DNA of 64,000 bases from Malachius bipustulatus (Eukaryota; Arthropoda; Insecta; Coleoptera; Melyridae): contig OU342630.1 in assembly GCA_910589415.1 (NCBI GenBank), forward strand, positions 82,518,186 through 82,582,185. The letters run 5' to 3'. Position 1 is the stretch's first letter. Each line of letters opens with the position of its first letter. Made by a program: the position numbers and the translations under genes. This document shows positions 11,466 through 23,189 of this stretch, in pieces. The notes beneath the pieces are model-generated. The model made no database searches. It saw only the letters and a program-made list of their open reading frames with translations, and was not told where the DNA came from.

Positions 11466-12520
11466 CCTATGTCCACAATATTTCAGCCAACACGGTATGG
11501 ATAATTGCCTAATGGAGTCCCAAGAGAAGTATCCTGGTGTTGCAGTGATTCTTCAGAATTTTGGAGAAGCCATTAAGCGACATATTGCAAATTTTCGACA
11601 GAAATGTTGTCAACACAGTAAGTGGAATGCTAAAGAGACGTAATGAAAAAATGGTGTTGCTGAAAAAAAACAGAAAAAAAATGAAAAAAAAAACAGTGGA
11701 ATCTGCTCGTAATATTATGTAAAATGATCCTCACACGTCAGTTCGTCATCTAGCTCAGCAAATTGATGTTACTGTAGGAACTGTCTTAGGCTACCCGCAG
11801 GAAAGATGCTCACTTTCATCCTTATTGAGTAACGTTGGTGCAATAGATGCTTCGAGATATTCCTGAGAGGTTTTCCCAAAATTTACAACATAATGAAGAA
11901 GTTTTCAGAAAAACTTTGTTCGTTGATTCGTGGTTTCAAAGATCGAGATATATCAATTCCCAAAATTACAGATCATGATTTTCTTGAAATGTGTCTGTGA
12001 AAAGCCACTTCATCCTATGAAAGTTAGTGTTTGGGTAGCGATTACTGCGAGACGATTATTCTCTTTTTTTTGGGGGAGGGGGCAATATTTATTGAAAGGA
12101 ACATAAATGTTGCGGTGTGGAGGGACAAAATTCGTCAGCCGTTTGTGGACCAACTTCAAGACGACGAACTGGCCGGAGGAAACGCTCGATTTACTAAGGA
12201 AGCATTTTGATGATCGATTTATCAGTCATAATACAACCGTAACATGGTCAGTTAAATCCTGATGAGACCTCACACCGATGTCTTCCGATCTAACCGATCT
12301 CATACTGATGTGAATTCTTTTTATGACCTTATGTCAAAAATTCAATATTGTTGAAACCATTTTATTTAGCAGAATTACGACACAGAATCGAGGAGAAGTT
12401 CATCGAAATACATCCGAACTCTTACAGAGTGCTCTTGGTGGAGCGAGAAACCGCATATTAAAATGTGTCTAGGAGGGTGGAGGGGTCTTCATTTCGTTCT
12501 CAAATTAATTAATAATAGAT
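11466..12520 (+). pseudogene. mariner-like DDE transposase relic
   Basis: Shattered plus-strand frames line up with insect mariner-type transposases. VESARNIM then NDPHTSVRHLAQQ (about 11695-11766) matches the helix-turn-helix linker. FVDSWFQRSRYINSQNYRS (about 11920-11976) matches the first catalytic-Asp segment (usual DESWF). KPLHPMKVSVWVAI lies near 12001-12043. ETLDLLRKHFDDRFISHNTT (12176-12237) precedes the WP.SPD motif. ELRHRIEEKFIEIHPNSYR then ALGGARNRILKCV is the C-terminus. Stops and frameshifts occur in nearly every segment. The QQDG segment with the second catalytic Asp appears to be missing at the join near 12166-12176. Confidence 0.78.
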
Positions 12521-12815
12521 TTAATTTATCTGTTTTTTAAAGTTGTCGATAAAGTGCGTACCTATTTTATTGACGTTTTTGAATGTTACCAAACTAACAT
12601 TATAGACCTAACTTAACTTAACTAACACCAGAGCTGTGTCAGTTTTAAATAATGGATGTAGCTTAGATTAAGACAAGCTTTTTGCTGTCAGGGACTACTC
12701 CAAACTGATTCCATTTAGTACACCCTTTTAGTATATATTTCCACTAGTAATTTTTATTTCAATCAGGTTTCTTGCTGCACTGTCCGGCAATTGATAACTT
12801 GAAATCAAAAAACGC
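12521..12815. other. AT-rich spacer, nothing recognised
   Basis: Lies between the mariner relic and the LINE relic. No terminal repeats for the mariner copy could be identified. Confidence 0.4.
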
Positions 12816-12819
12816 CATA

Positions 12820-13400
12820 AATATCTGACGATATTTATTGAGGAATTTGGTTCCCTGACTGATATCCAGTTTGGTTTTCGCAATGGTAGTTCCGCCTCTT
12901 GTCCAGTTCTTACTTCTTGAACTGGGGGCTCCACAGAGATAAGTTCTTGGGCCTCTCCTATTTTTAATTTTCATAATGATCTTCCGGAAGTTGTTGTTAA
13001 TGCCAAGATCATTTTTTGACTTCATCCGTTTTAGTTTAGGCATGTTATGCCCTTTTTCGCTCCCTTTTAGCTGATGCACACATCATTTGGGGTCACTCCT
13101 ATATCAGGCACAGGTTGTTTGCATTACAAAGGAGGGAAGTGAGAGTGATTGATGGGCTTCTTATGAGGAGGACTGCAGAATATCTTTCATTGAGCTGAGC
13201 ATTATGACTTTACCTTCATTGTATATTTATCATTAGGTTTGTTATGATAAGTCAAATATTCGAAGTAATGCCAATGATAGTCACACGCTCATGACTAGAT
13301 TTAAGCATGAGTTTGCTGCTGAATTCCATCGACTTACTTATGTCCTTAATGGGCACTAGATACTATACGTTGTGAAATTCTTCAACAAAATTTAAAATTT
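12820..13400 (+). pseudogene. internally deleted non-LTR retrotransposon (Jockey/CR1-like)
   Basis: Around 12924-12985 a frame reads GAPQR, a stop, then VLGPLLFLIF, followed after a shift by HNDLPE. This is the reverse transcriptase motif usually written QGSVLGPLLF..INDLP. Only about 90 bp later the frame reads DAHIIWGHSYIRHRLFALQR, then REVRVIDGL (13072-13160), the LINE C-terminal segment that normally lies a few hundred residues downstream. The copy has therefore lost the catalytic YADD region. Frames after 13180 (LSIMTLPSLYIYH, THDTRFKHEF-like) continue the C-terminal pattern to about 13385. Dead copy. Confidence 0.72.
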
Positions 13401-13835
13401 AAAATGGCGTTTCAATTTTATCATTAAAAACATGAAAATTTACTCTTTATTACTTTCAGCAACAATCTCAAGAGATTCTTCACTACCTATATAAGCCTAG
13501 TGTTATATAAAATGTTGAAAAATTGACTTGGAGACTGTAAGTCTATCTATGTTGTCACTGAATAGAGATGTTTACGACTATATGATTAGGAGATATATTT
13601 TAGAGATTACAAATTTTTCGACCTAAAAATTTCTAATTACAATGTCAATTTGTTATTATGTAGATACCTGCTACCGAAAGTACTAGAACTTTGTTTAGAA
13701 AAAAGATGAACCACTAACACAATATCATTCATAAAATTTTAAGTGGGAGCATTCAACATGATTCCATAGGATAGCATCCCCTAATTTAATAACTCTCTAC
13801 TTTCGCAGTAGGCAAAAACGAATCTCTTGTCAGAT
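13401..13835. other. AT-rich intergenic, nothing recognised
   Basis: No motifs or repeat ends were seen. Confidence 0.45.
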
Positions 13836-13839
13836 TAGC

Positions 13840-14310
13840 TCAACTAGATAGTCATGCATTGTTCAAATTTATGAATCACAAGCAAGCAGTAAGTATTAAT
13901 GCTTGTCGTTGAACGCGCTTATTTATCATCCTTTTTACTGCGAAGATTAACAGCGCCTTTGTATCATTTAAATGCGAATGAGGCCTCATTAAGCCTCTCC
14001 GGTATCATTTATCAGGGCACAGCTGTATAATAATCTTTCCGTAATCAGGGGCGCACTAAAACTCAAAATAGTCTCTGATACGTTGCACAGAATGAAAGAG
14101 CAACACGGATGTTCTTTGCTCTTAACAAATTCATTCTAATAGCAGTGGAAGTAGCTTTTGGTTCTATCATACTCTCTCATTCTGATTGTAATTAGAATAA
14201 AAATGGAAAATTAATGACAGCAACTATATCATTTACCATTTAATCGCTGCCATCTGATGTATAGATGCAGCCTCATTTATTATTTACTATTAATTCATTC
14301 TAGCTGATCT
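13840..14310. other. non-repetitive block, possible regulatory DNA
   Basis: A mixed-composition stretch with several TAAT and ATTA cores and GC-richer segments, free of repeats and long frames. It resembles insect enhancer or conserved non-coding sequence, but this is inference only. Confidence 0.25.
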
Positions 14311-16180
14311 AAAAAACATACAAGGGGCGGCACGTCGTTTTCAATATGCGAATTTTGATTTCAAAACTCCACATCAGCTCGAAAATGAGCGTGATTGTTG
14401 GACTCCAACTAAAAACTTTTGTGCAGGATCGGTCATTTTTGACTGTTTACACGTCTGTCTCCATGACGGTGGATTGCAGTTGCTGACTTATAAATGGTAA
14501 ATAAAAGGACTTAAAAAATTCAAAATTCTCAAATTGAGTATTTATTTACCATCCAAAAGTTTATAATAATTGTGCCGATCATGCAGAAAACGTAATCGGC
14601 TTTCTAATGGTAAGGATTACAGATCTCACACAATACTACTCTTTCCAAGTCAAAATTTTATTCATATTATGTATTGCTGAACATAATAAAAGTATACTTG
14701 GTACTAGCACTAATTTAACAGTCTTGAACTAAGAAGATATTCTGACACGAGAAGAAAATCTAACTCAACGTCACCTGTTCAATGTTGTACTTTTTACAGT
14801 TTCTTTTTACACATCCTTGTTGACACGCCACGCCTAACTTCAATACATACGGTTGGGTATTTTGTAGAAATAAGTTTTTTCGTTGCCAAAAACTCACATT
14901 TAGGTTCATGACCTTCTGTGTATGTTCACGACGGCAAAAACAGCCCGGAATTGATTATGATTTCAATTGCAGCCAGCCTTGAAAGCACACATCAATTTTA
15001 GTTTGACAATGTTTTGGTTTTTGCTTAGCTGCGTCGGAGAACATATTTATATGGATAGATTAGGGAAGACGGCGGATGCTAGAGAAAAACTGGAGAGAAC
15101 TGGTTGTGCCAAAGGAGTGGTGGAAGCTGGTACGAGGATCGGTCGGGAGGTGATGAGAAGGAAGGAAAAAGAAGAGACAAAGAAGCAAGACAAGAAAATA
15201 ATAATAAGTACCGATGTAGATGTTGGAATAGGATAATTCTAGTAATCATCGTACAAAAAAGACAGGGTTTTGGTAGATAGAAGTCCGACACTATCTTGGT
15301 CGGAAGGAACTACAACAAAAAAAAAGTAGTACTGGATATGTTCATACTCATATACATGATAGACACAGTTAAAGGTCACCATGCATACAGAAAAACTTGT
15401 TTTGTTCAAATTGTGGAAACAGGGATTAGTCAGGCCAGCCTTTGTCTTCTAAATTGACAAGAACCTTAACTTTTAAATAGCATAAGAAGCACATAGATTT
15501 TCCCAAAAAGATGTACCTACTCCTAATGGATTAATAGAATTCAGGGAATGTATTCGATTCAACTTTAACTGTTACCTGTTATGTAATCATTAAAACCCAC
15601 TGTAGTTACCTGGCGTTGTCCCCTCTGTTATACAAGAACACTCTTTAACTATGAAGCCCATACTTTTATAACCAATCTTGATCTTGATATAGTTCACTAT
15701 TTAGCGGTATCTCTGCTGTAAAAGAATTATTGAACGTTATAAAAGAGTACAGAGAGATAGAGAGATGCGAGACCATCAAAATAATCAAATATCCACCGAT
15801 CAGGAGTCGCAGATTACGAAAAAGTGGTTGCCAATATTCACCTGCCGACATAATGGGGTGTTTCGTTGGCTGACGCAACATAAGGATTTCAATAGCAAAA
15901 CTTTTTTGCAATAATTATAAAAAAGGTTGGAATTATTTGTTATATTTTGTTACATACTGAGTAACATTTTAATTCGGTTGAGCTATTTTCGAGAAAATTA
16001 TGGTAAACTTTTGCAATATGTGACGTCATTTTCATTGTTTCCATTTTGTTAAAAAGTAATTTTCGTCATTAACGTAATTTTTGCATGTAGCAACAGCTTG
16101 TCAATTAATTAAGGAAAAAATAATTTATCATTTCTGATTCATATTAGGTACAACAATCAATAATAATATCGCGTTTTTTC
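14311..16180. other. intergenic, nothing firmly recognised
   Basis: The purine-rich stretch 15040-15235 reads in one plus frame as WRELVVPKEWWKLVRG, faintly like LINE C-termini, but not enough to call. Other frames, including the 81-codon minus frame 15666-15911, lack motifs. Confidence 0.35.
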
Positions 16181-16186
16181 GATTTG

Positions 16187-16640
16187 GCCTCTCAATTTTT
16201 CAATTTCAATGTAGCTTCACACCTTTAAAGATCCGTCCGCCAAACTTTTAATCTTGTAGAGTTCATGGAGATGTTTGGAAGTTTATAAAAGAAGTTTTCT
16301 TCTGTTGCTTCTGCAGGATGTCCCGTAAAGTTCAAAACAACTCGTTCATGTCACACCATTTTACACGCATTTTTCGATCTATAAGAGAATTTGGGAACAA
16401 AGAGAGATGGGAACAACGTTTTTCTTTTTTCAACGTTTTTCAAAACACACCTGTAGCTACACGTTTCAAGATCAGTCCGCGAAATTCTACATTCTTGTAG
16501 AACTTATGGAGGACTTTTGATTTCCGTTTAAAGAAATTTTCTAAAGTTGCTTCTACAGGGTGTTCCTGCGAAGTTCGAAACCGCTCGTTCTTATAACACC
16601 ATTTCAAGTCGCAGTTTTCGATCTATCTTCTTCTTTACTG
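16187..16640. repeat. 240-bp direct repeat, two copies
   Basis: GTAGCT(T/A)CAC, AAGATC(C/A)GTCCGC and CTTGTAGA recur 240 bp apart (for example ATCCGTCCGC at 16231 and ATCAGTCCGC at 16471). Both units continue through GTTGCTTCT(G/A)CAGG, AAGTTC(A/G)AAAC and TTTTTCGATCTAT or TTTTCGATCTAT. The copies differ at many sites, so the duplication is old. The 60-codon frame 16318-16500 and the 77-codon frame 16560-16793 fall in or across the repeat and are not believed. Confidence 0.75.
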
Positions 16641-16872
16641 CCGTCTCCTCTACGAAGGCTGGCGAGTGATAAGGCAATTTTAACTTTCGAAGAAGCTGTT
16701 CTGAATATAGTTCAGCTGTTGTTTTTACAGACCATGTTCTTAAGTTCCTCAGCAAGTAATCTCGTCTACATCCAGGGCACCTCCTGCTGTTAAGTTTACC
16801 CTGAATTATCAGCTGTTATAATTAGTACTTGTCTCCGCGCATGATATGCCCAAAGTACTCAAATTTTCTTTT
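16636..16872 (-). pseudogene. C-terminal fragment of a non-LTR retrotransposon (RTE-like)
   Basis: Read on the minus strand from 16872, the frame gives FEYFGHIMRGDKY, then QLIIQGKLNSRRCPGCRRDY, then LRNLRTWSVKTTAELY. After one frameshift it gives FRTASSKVKIALSLASLRRG. This is the well-known C-terminus of an insect LINE type (usual wording LEYLGHIMR, GKRGPGRRR, SWLKNLR, KVKIA). Two stops and one frameshift are visible. Nothing upstream of FEYFGH survives, so it is strongly 5'-truncated. A GAA-rich tail follows near 16630, leading into the 240-bp repeat. Confidence 0.85.
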
Positions 16873-17520
16873 CTTATATGGTATAAAGAAGTTCTATATA
16901 GGACTTAAGTTAACAGGATGGGAAGAACGTTTTCCTAACTTTACGCGTAAAAAAATTAAATTTTTTTCTAATAATAGTAGGTAGGTATAAGAAAATACAA
17001 AAAATTGCTAAATTTAATTTTTTGAGAAATTAAACTGAAATTTTTTGGGTCGACTACTATGCCAATGATCATTCATTGAAAAATTTAAACATATGAAAAA
17101 TTTCAGAAGCAAAGAATTGAAAAGGTACAGATACTAAAAAAATGTCACATTTATTTCTCAAAAATTTCAAATTTCGATTCTAGTTAAAATAGTCCCTGTA
17201 GCTTTACCCTTCAAACGTTAGGCACAAAATTTTAAACTATTTTAAACATAATAATATGGAGAATCGTAGTTTTCAATCTATGGAACTAAAATTTTTGTAA
17301 TAGTCAGATGTCTGGAGGAAGTTGCCTTGTATTGCATTTGAGCAATATCGGTCAAGTGGTTTTATAAATGACGGTCATTTGAACTTTTGTAAAAACTGCT
17401 ACTTTTTGAACACCTAAACCTGTATTTAATATGCAAAATTTACCGTTTTTTTTTTCAACCAAATTAATAGAATAAAAAGAACGTATGCTAAATTATTCAC
17501 TTATGCCAAAAAAATTAGTT
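16873..17520. other. AT-rich intergenic, nothing recognised
   Basis: Mainly poly-A and poly-T patches with no motif seen. Confidence 0.45.
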
Positions 17521-17706
17521 TACCAGTGGCGTAGGTAGAAAATTGTTCAAAATTGCTAATATATTAATATCCATATTAAGGCGCCTTTTTCAAGGAGGAA
17601 TTAAGCAGAAATTTTCATTTAATTCACTAAACTAAAATGATATGACCGCATACATAGTTTCAAAAACCCAATTTCCAAAATACTCCACTACAAAAGACCT
17701 CATTTA

Positions 17707-17930
17707 CCATTTGTGATTGTCATTTACCTTCTGTTGAGGCGGGTGCCTACCCTCTTGACACCAGTTTTTGTAGACTCACCTTCTTTCTGGCTGTCAAGGG
17801 GTTGGACCGCTATCAAGTGGGCCGAGCGGTTTGCCAATGATAGTGGTCAGAGAGGTGTGAGGCACGCAGATTCGGGGGCTGCTAAGAGTAGAGCCCTCTT
17901 TATGTGAAATTCAGCGTTAGGGTGGTCAAG
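17707..17930 (-). pseudogene. coding-like stretch of unknown identity, with splice-donor-like site
   Basis: I do not recognise this sequence. One minus-strand frame stays open for about 70 codons with a single stop, in a GC-rich patch unlike its AT-rich surroundings. It includes ITLDHPNAEFHIKRALLLAA and, after the stop, SAHLIAVQPLDSQKEG. At 17774-17783 the minus strand reads GAAG|GTGAGT, a good insect 5' splice-site match. An alternative reading on the plus strand is a tRNA-like A box (GGCCGAGCGG at 17820) with a weak B-box-like GATTCG downstream, which would suggest a SINE head. Confidence 0.22.
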
Positions 17931-18369
17931 GGTGATGAATATGAACACCAAAGTTATGATTAAACTTATTTACTAAAAATAAAATAAAATAAAATTACAC
18001 TACTGACATATCACTTAATTATTTCATTATCTACTATACTAAATTCGATTATAAAAACTGATATGCAAAGTTTAAAAGAAAAAAATAATTTTAGAAAAAA
18101 AAAACAAAAAACAAACCTTAGGAAAGAAAAAAAAAACTCTCTTACGTACAATCTGACTCTACTCAACTACCCTTTTATTTGTGGGAATAGTGCTGTGGCG
18201 GTACCTGATCTGATTAATTTAATTTAGTTTCACAGGTGACGTTAATAAAAAAAATCAAAAATAAAATTTCTTTAAAAAAAAATAAAACAATATAAAATTT
18301 AATAAAAATCTTTCTAACGGAAAAACAGTAAAGTTCTAGTGTTAGTCTCATCGACTTACTACTTAGACG

Positions 18370-18590
18370 CAGCCCTTGGATTGCCCTTTCTGTAGCTCTG
18401 ACTGCAGCTCTGCTGAGTATCTCCCCGTCAAAGGAACAAACTCACTCACTCGCGTTTACTTTAAATTCTCGCGCAAACGCCCTGACCGTCCTCTTCGGTC
18501 CCCGAATCACCACTGACTTTTTGGTTTCTAAACCCCTTTCCAAATCAGTTACTCTTTCTCGGGTTTCGAAATGTGATTTTCACTGGAGTG
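18370..18590 (-). pseudogene. coding-like stretch of unknown identity
   Basis: I do not recognise this sequence. A minus-strand frame reads TDLERGLETKKSVVIRGPKR, then TVRAFAREFKVNASE, a TGA stop, then CSFDGEILSRAAVRATERAI. That is about 80 codons with one stop, in locally GC-rich DNA. The stop falls in a short GAGT repeat (18441-18454) that also forms a GTGAGT splice-donor-like site, so the frame could end there by splicing. It may be a captured host exon or a decayed element protein. Confidence 0.25.
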
Positions 18591-19159
18591 TTGCCACTTT
18601 GACTTTTATTTACCGGTCGTCCAGTTACTTGACGTAGGTAAAATGAAAGCTAGGTGCATTCTGATAGGGAAATGACAACCATGCAAGTTGTTCCAGTTTA
18701 CCATGCGTTCTGCAGTCAGCGTTACATTAAAAAATTCAGCTAGCGTCATTAAAATTTTGCCGCGGTGGTTGTTTCTTGGCCTAGTTAAATTGTTTTTGCT
18801 TTTCGTTCACGACGCCTAATATTGCTTAAAAATTAAATATGCAGTATTTCGAAATTGTGCAATTTCATTGACTCCTGATTAAGTAAAATATGTAATTTAA
18901 TTATAATTTATTTTCTTTTTAAAACTAAGTAACTATGCCAAAAAATACCGCGACTATCCTGGCTCTGCCACACTGTAATTATAGGTGCTCGATTTCCCCA
19001 CCGCACATGAGGTAGTATAAATTTGACAAGTGATAGAGGTAACAAATCAAGATCTAACAGTGCCGAATATAAATATAATTGCACCCAAAGTTTTATTAGC
19101 ATTGATTTAGCTACGCCACTGGGCGTAAGATTTCTTACATTAAGTATTTGCTGCTGGCT

Positions 19160-19400
19160 ACTTACACCTCCGTTTTCATTTGCATTCCTAGATGATAATT
19201 AATTAAGCTCCATATGCAAAAGATAAGCGGGCAATGGAGGCCACCGCGGATGGCTAGCACAGAGACATTAATTTGCAATTTACACAATTGACAGTTGACG
19301 TCAAATGATAATTGCTAATAGCATTGTGCTAGTGTTAGTGACCTTTCACTCGCTTGGATGTGATTGCTATTTAAACGATTGGATAATAAGTTGTAGTATA
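19160..19400. other. non-repetitive block with homeodomain-type cores, possible regulatory DNA
   Basis: Contains TAATTAATTAAG, ATTAATTTGC and several TAAT/ATTA cores within GC-richer unique sequence. Enhancer-like by composition only. Confidence 0.25.
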
Positions 19401-21340
19401 TTTGGTGTTTAGTGGAGAACGCTCATTTATTTCACGCTATTTATAACTAACTAATACACACATTAAGATGTCCTGGATTTGCTATAGCCCATTTCCCGTT
19501 TATCTTAAAACGTCTTCTCGTATTTCTGAGCAAAAATCGTATAATAAATGTACCTACTTGTGAGGTGGTGTCGGTAATTAACGTTAAGAACTACCTTCCT
19601 ATACTTTAAATACTATGCTTGGGAATAAAAGTATGAATATAACAACGAGGCACAATAAAATCTCGCGATAAACGTTTTTCTATAATAATAGCGCAGATGT
19701 ATAACGAAACTCTCACACGTCCTGTGAAATTTCAAGGGGGGAAGTTTTCTACCTGTTAAAATTTTAATGAGAAAGTGAATCGGGACCTACATCATTAGAA
19801 AGTCCTTTCGATTTTCTAAACATTGTTATTATTTCGAGAGTGAACTTTTGGTATAGGTTCTTACAAGTTTCAAACATTTAGTAGTTCTATACGACACTGG
19901 ATAATTGATTTACATTTTGGCTTGACACCATGTACATTTTTGTTTAAATTTAATTTCCTTTTGATAAATAACATGATGAGAACCTTGCCCTTAATAATAA
20001 TTGAAGAAACTATATACGAAATATCAGTGTCAGTTCCTCAGTTGATTATATCTAGAAGCAAGGACAATAGAAGGGGGACATAAAAATACAAGGAAAGATT
20101 AGGTAATATTGTATACGTTTTACTTTTAATATTATATGGGGTATAAAAACGGGGCGAATTTGTTTTCTTTTTTATATGAATCAACCAGAATGATGAGTAC
20201 CTGCAGTATTATGAGGAGAGTTTACAGTCTGCAAGTATGTTGCAGTATGAATATGGAGGTGCAACTACTCTGGCCGTCTTTGGCCTTTACCCTTCCAGAG
20301 CGCATCTCTGTAACGTTCATCCGTAAATAACATTTCGTCGTCATCAAACAAACTTCAACAGATTCGCAACGGTAAACATAAAGAATGCTCTAAGACATTT
20401 GGCCATAAAATTTACATTTTTATCTTGCAATTTAATACCGTGATATTCTGGGTCATTCAAAATATTACACTGCGTATGTCTACAACGGAAAATATAAAAC
20501 GGCAAGTTCCGCTTAATATATTTCGTATAGGAAGCAGATATGCGAATATTAAAATATTTATTTGACCATGATACCCTTTAGCCAACGGGGTTGATCTCTC
20601 TGCAATATGATTTTGTTTATATCAATTCACATTTGACTCACGCGACTATAGAGGCATATTACGTGAATATAAAATAATCGTAACACTCATAGATGAATCT
20701 TCACATAACAGTAACTTTGCATTTCAAAAATAAGAACGAATATTCTTATTATTAGTAGGCATTATTCAATGATAATGTCTACATATTTAGGTAGGATTTC
20801 TTGTAAAATTTCATATTCATTCATAACTATATGTACCTACTTTGTTATCTTGATTTGTATTATAATGAATACACAAGCATAATTTAGACAATGAAGCAGA
20901 AGCCCCTCATGCCGACAATTATCCTCAAAACTATAGATACAAGAGATAAAAAAAACCTTCCCAGAAATAAAAACGTGTCTCGTAAACGAGTAAACTCGTG
21001 CAACGTGATATTATATAACAATGTTATAAAGTTAAATGGACTTCATTCAAGAAGAAGATGTGACTAAATTTATAATTATAATATGTAACTCAAAACGACT
21101 TTGAGTAGGCCTATAAATTCGTGAATGTGATTTTTTGAAATAAAACTCTTGATAAAAATCAAGTAGTACCTAATTCTTAAAATCCAAAAATTCTTAAAAA
21201 AATCAAAAAAGTTCATTGAACAATAACTCTTGATTTGAATAAAATGACATTTTGGAAATATCATTATCATTAATGATCATTCATAACTATTGACATTTCT
21301 GTGAAATCTCTTTCTAAATCGAGTAATTTGATGACAGAGA
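19401..21340. other. AT-rich intergenic, nothing recognised
   Basis: No repeat ends or motifs. Frames 20136-20330 and 21076-21270 are short and without signature. Confidence 0.45.
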
Positions 21341-21345
21341 AGTTG

Positions 21346-21597
21346 TTAACCCTTTAAGCGAGGAACGTCTCAATTGAGACGCTATTTTCAATCATCTACA
21401 GTATCTCCAAATATAATGGAATTTTTCCTATCAACTTTACTGGATTTTTGTACGATTATCAATAGATGGGTTATCAACCCTAGGGCTATATATAATCATA
21501 TTTTTGTAAATCCTGAAATAACCAAAGAAAAACAACTTAGATGACAGAATTCGTAGCGTCTCTGTGGAGACCTTCCTCGCTTGAAATTATTATTGAA
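21346..21597. mobile_element. piggyBac-like MITE, right end decayed
   Basis: The left boundary reads TTAA|CCCTTTAAGCGAGGAACG, the TTAA target and CCCTTT start typical of piggyBac-type elements. The complement of the right part (about 21555-21593) reads TTCAAGCGAGGAAGGTCTCC, and both arms continue into GAGACGCTA. The expected terminal GGG and second TTAA are not intact on the right. The left arm also holds a perfect 16-bp palindrome, CGTCTCAATTGAGACG, near 21367. Confidence 0.6.
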
Positions 21598-21837
21598 ATT
21601 AATACCCCTGGCAAATATGAATTATTATCAAGGGAACAACAAAAATATAAGAAATATTCCTGAAACGACACAGTCTGCTCGCCGAATTGCACTAATAATA
21701 ATTATTATTGTACTAAAGATTTTGATTCATTGAACCTCCCTTTGTTATTTAAAGAGCTAACTATCACACTCTCCCTCTGTAAAAATTTTCTTGAGTACCT
21801 GGACGATATCCTCTTCAACTTTCTCAAGAGTCTTCTA

Positions 21838-21962
21838 CCACCTACAGGGGGGAGCAAGTTCCTACCAATTTTCAGCCGTAAAACCCGAATTTGCAATAAA
21901 AGTTATTAGTGAGTTCTCATTTAAGATTGCAAAGTTGCTGCCCCCCACTACTAGGGTATCAA
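21838..21962. repeat. short imperfect inverted repeat around G/C tracts
   Basis: CCTACAGGGGGGAGCAAG on the left pairs with the complement of CTGCCCCCCACTACTAGG on the right, arms about 20 bp with a loop of about 75 bp. Overlapping short frames on both strands here (21705-22163) carry no motif. Confidence 0.4.
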
Positions 21963-22503
21963 GTTTGGTATCATTGGATATCTCCCTTCCAGATGAGCAC
22001 CTTTCATTGCCCACTTTTCTTGATACGATGCGTAGTTTTTGATATATTTGAATGTCTTCAGATAAAATATGAACACCCTTCAAATGGAATTTGTACTTTA
22101 ACTGTTTCTTTTCTTGTTATTTTTGGAAAAAAAATATTTTTTCAACAAAAACCAATCAATTAAGAACATTTATTATAGATGTGTTCTTTAAAATCATCGA
22201 AAATTCAAAAGTTGGCTCTTGAATTAAATGTCAAACTTGACAAACAGGAATAAAAGTTGAAAATGACAAAGTTTTTTGAAAATAAGAAGAGAAAAAAGCT
22301 TGAAACGTACCTAAGAAATTGCTATTTAATTTAAACCAGTTTTTGAATTTTCGATTATTTTGAATAACACAACTGGCTTTTTTAGATTTTCGGATATTTG
22401 CTGCAAATCACAAAGTTTTCTTGAAAATAGCAAAAAAAAAATCGGAAATTTAAATTCACCATAAAATACGGTAATAATTTCTTAAATCGTTCTGCAAAAT
22501 TTA

Positions 22504-22905
22504 AGGGTTTCATTCAAAACCTCAGTAAGGAACGTCACAAAACACTGACGGAACATTTTAAGCTCAAGGAACACCTCAGGAAGTTAGGCATAGAAGAGAA
22601 CAGCGTCTGCAGATTTTGAAAAAAAGAGACGATACACCTCGTCATCTGCTGCTAAACTGCACTCAAGAAAAAAAAACGCTCTGGGTCCACACTTCATGGA
22701 GTCTGGGGATCTACTCGAGCTTGAAACTCTCAAAACCCTCAAGTTTCTTAATGACACAGACTTGGAGAGGGGCCTTTATTCATGGGATTCCATACCAAGC
22801 ATAGTAGAGGACGCACTAGGTCGCAGCGACTTAATCACCCTCCATAATAAGAAATACAAAACAAGGGTGCATGATCCCCTATTTACCCTTTACAATACTA
22901 CAATT
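22504..22905 (+). pseudogene. 3' end of a non-LTR retrotransposon (RNase H-type, R1/Jockey-like)
   Basis: The plus strand reads SKERHKTLTEHFKLKEHLRK, then LGIEENSVCRF, a stop, then KKRDDTPRHLLLNC (about 22530-22668). This is the zinc-binding-like tail of LINEs that carry an RNase H domain (usual wording HF.L..HL..LG......C.FC...ET..H....C). The frame then shifts, and ELETLKTLKFLNDT (about 22708-22750) continues the end. The first Cys of the last motif is replaced by a stop. Confidence 0.75.
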
Positions 22906-23185
22906 TAACTCTACTTACTACTGGCAATGAAGGCTTTTGTTACACAAACAACGTATACCAAATTTGGTTTTTCCAACCTCAAGTATAACTGAGATAATAA
23001 TTTTATTCGAAATTTTAAACTACAAACCCTTTAACTTCTCAGGGGTGCAACTTAGTATTGAGGTAAGTTGCGTTAAATCACCATATTTTGGGGTCCTTTA
23101 CACGCCCCTGCTCTGTCTCGGTTCTTCTACGAAGCAGGCTGTATATCCCAAAATCATACCGAAATAATTTTTGACTTGCACGATG
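22906..23185. other. spacer between two LINE fragments
   Basis: No motif recognised. Because the 3'-end fragment lies upstream of the reverse transcriptase fragment on the same strand, the two are separate insertions or have been rearranged. Confidence 0.4.
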
Positions 23186-23189
23186 AGTA

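Larger units (their letters stand above)
17524..19121. mobile_element. region bounded by hAT-like CAGTGGCGTAG ends
   Basis: The left boundary reads CAGTGGCGTAGGTAGAAA (17524) and the right reads TAGCTACGCCACTG (ending 19121), an inverted pair of the CAGTGGCGTAG end typical of many insect hAT elements. The flanking 8-mers differ (TAGTTTAC against GGCGTAAG), so either the duplication has decayed or the ends belong to two separate elements. Two coding-like minus-strand stretches lie inside and are listed separately. Confidence 0.4.

Noticed and set aside
15040..15235. Purine-rich plus-strand frame resembling a LINE C-terminus
   Set aside because: Only a loose WRELV-type phrase; no second motif in either frame, so not called.
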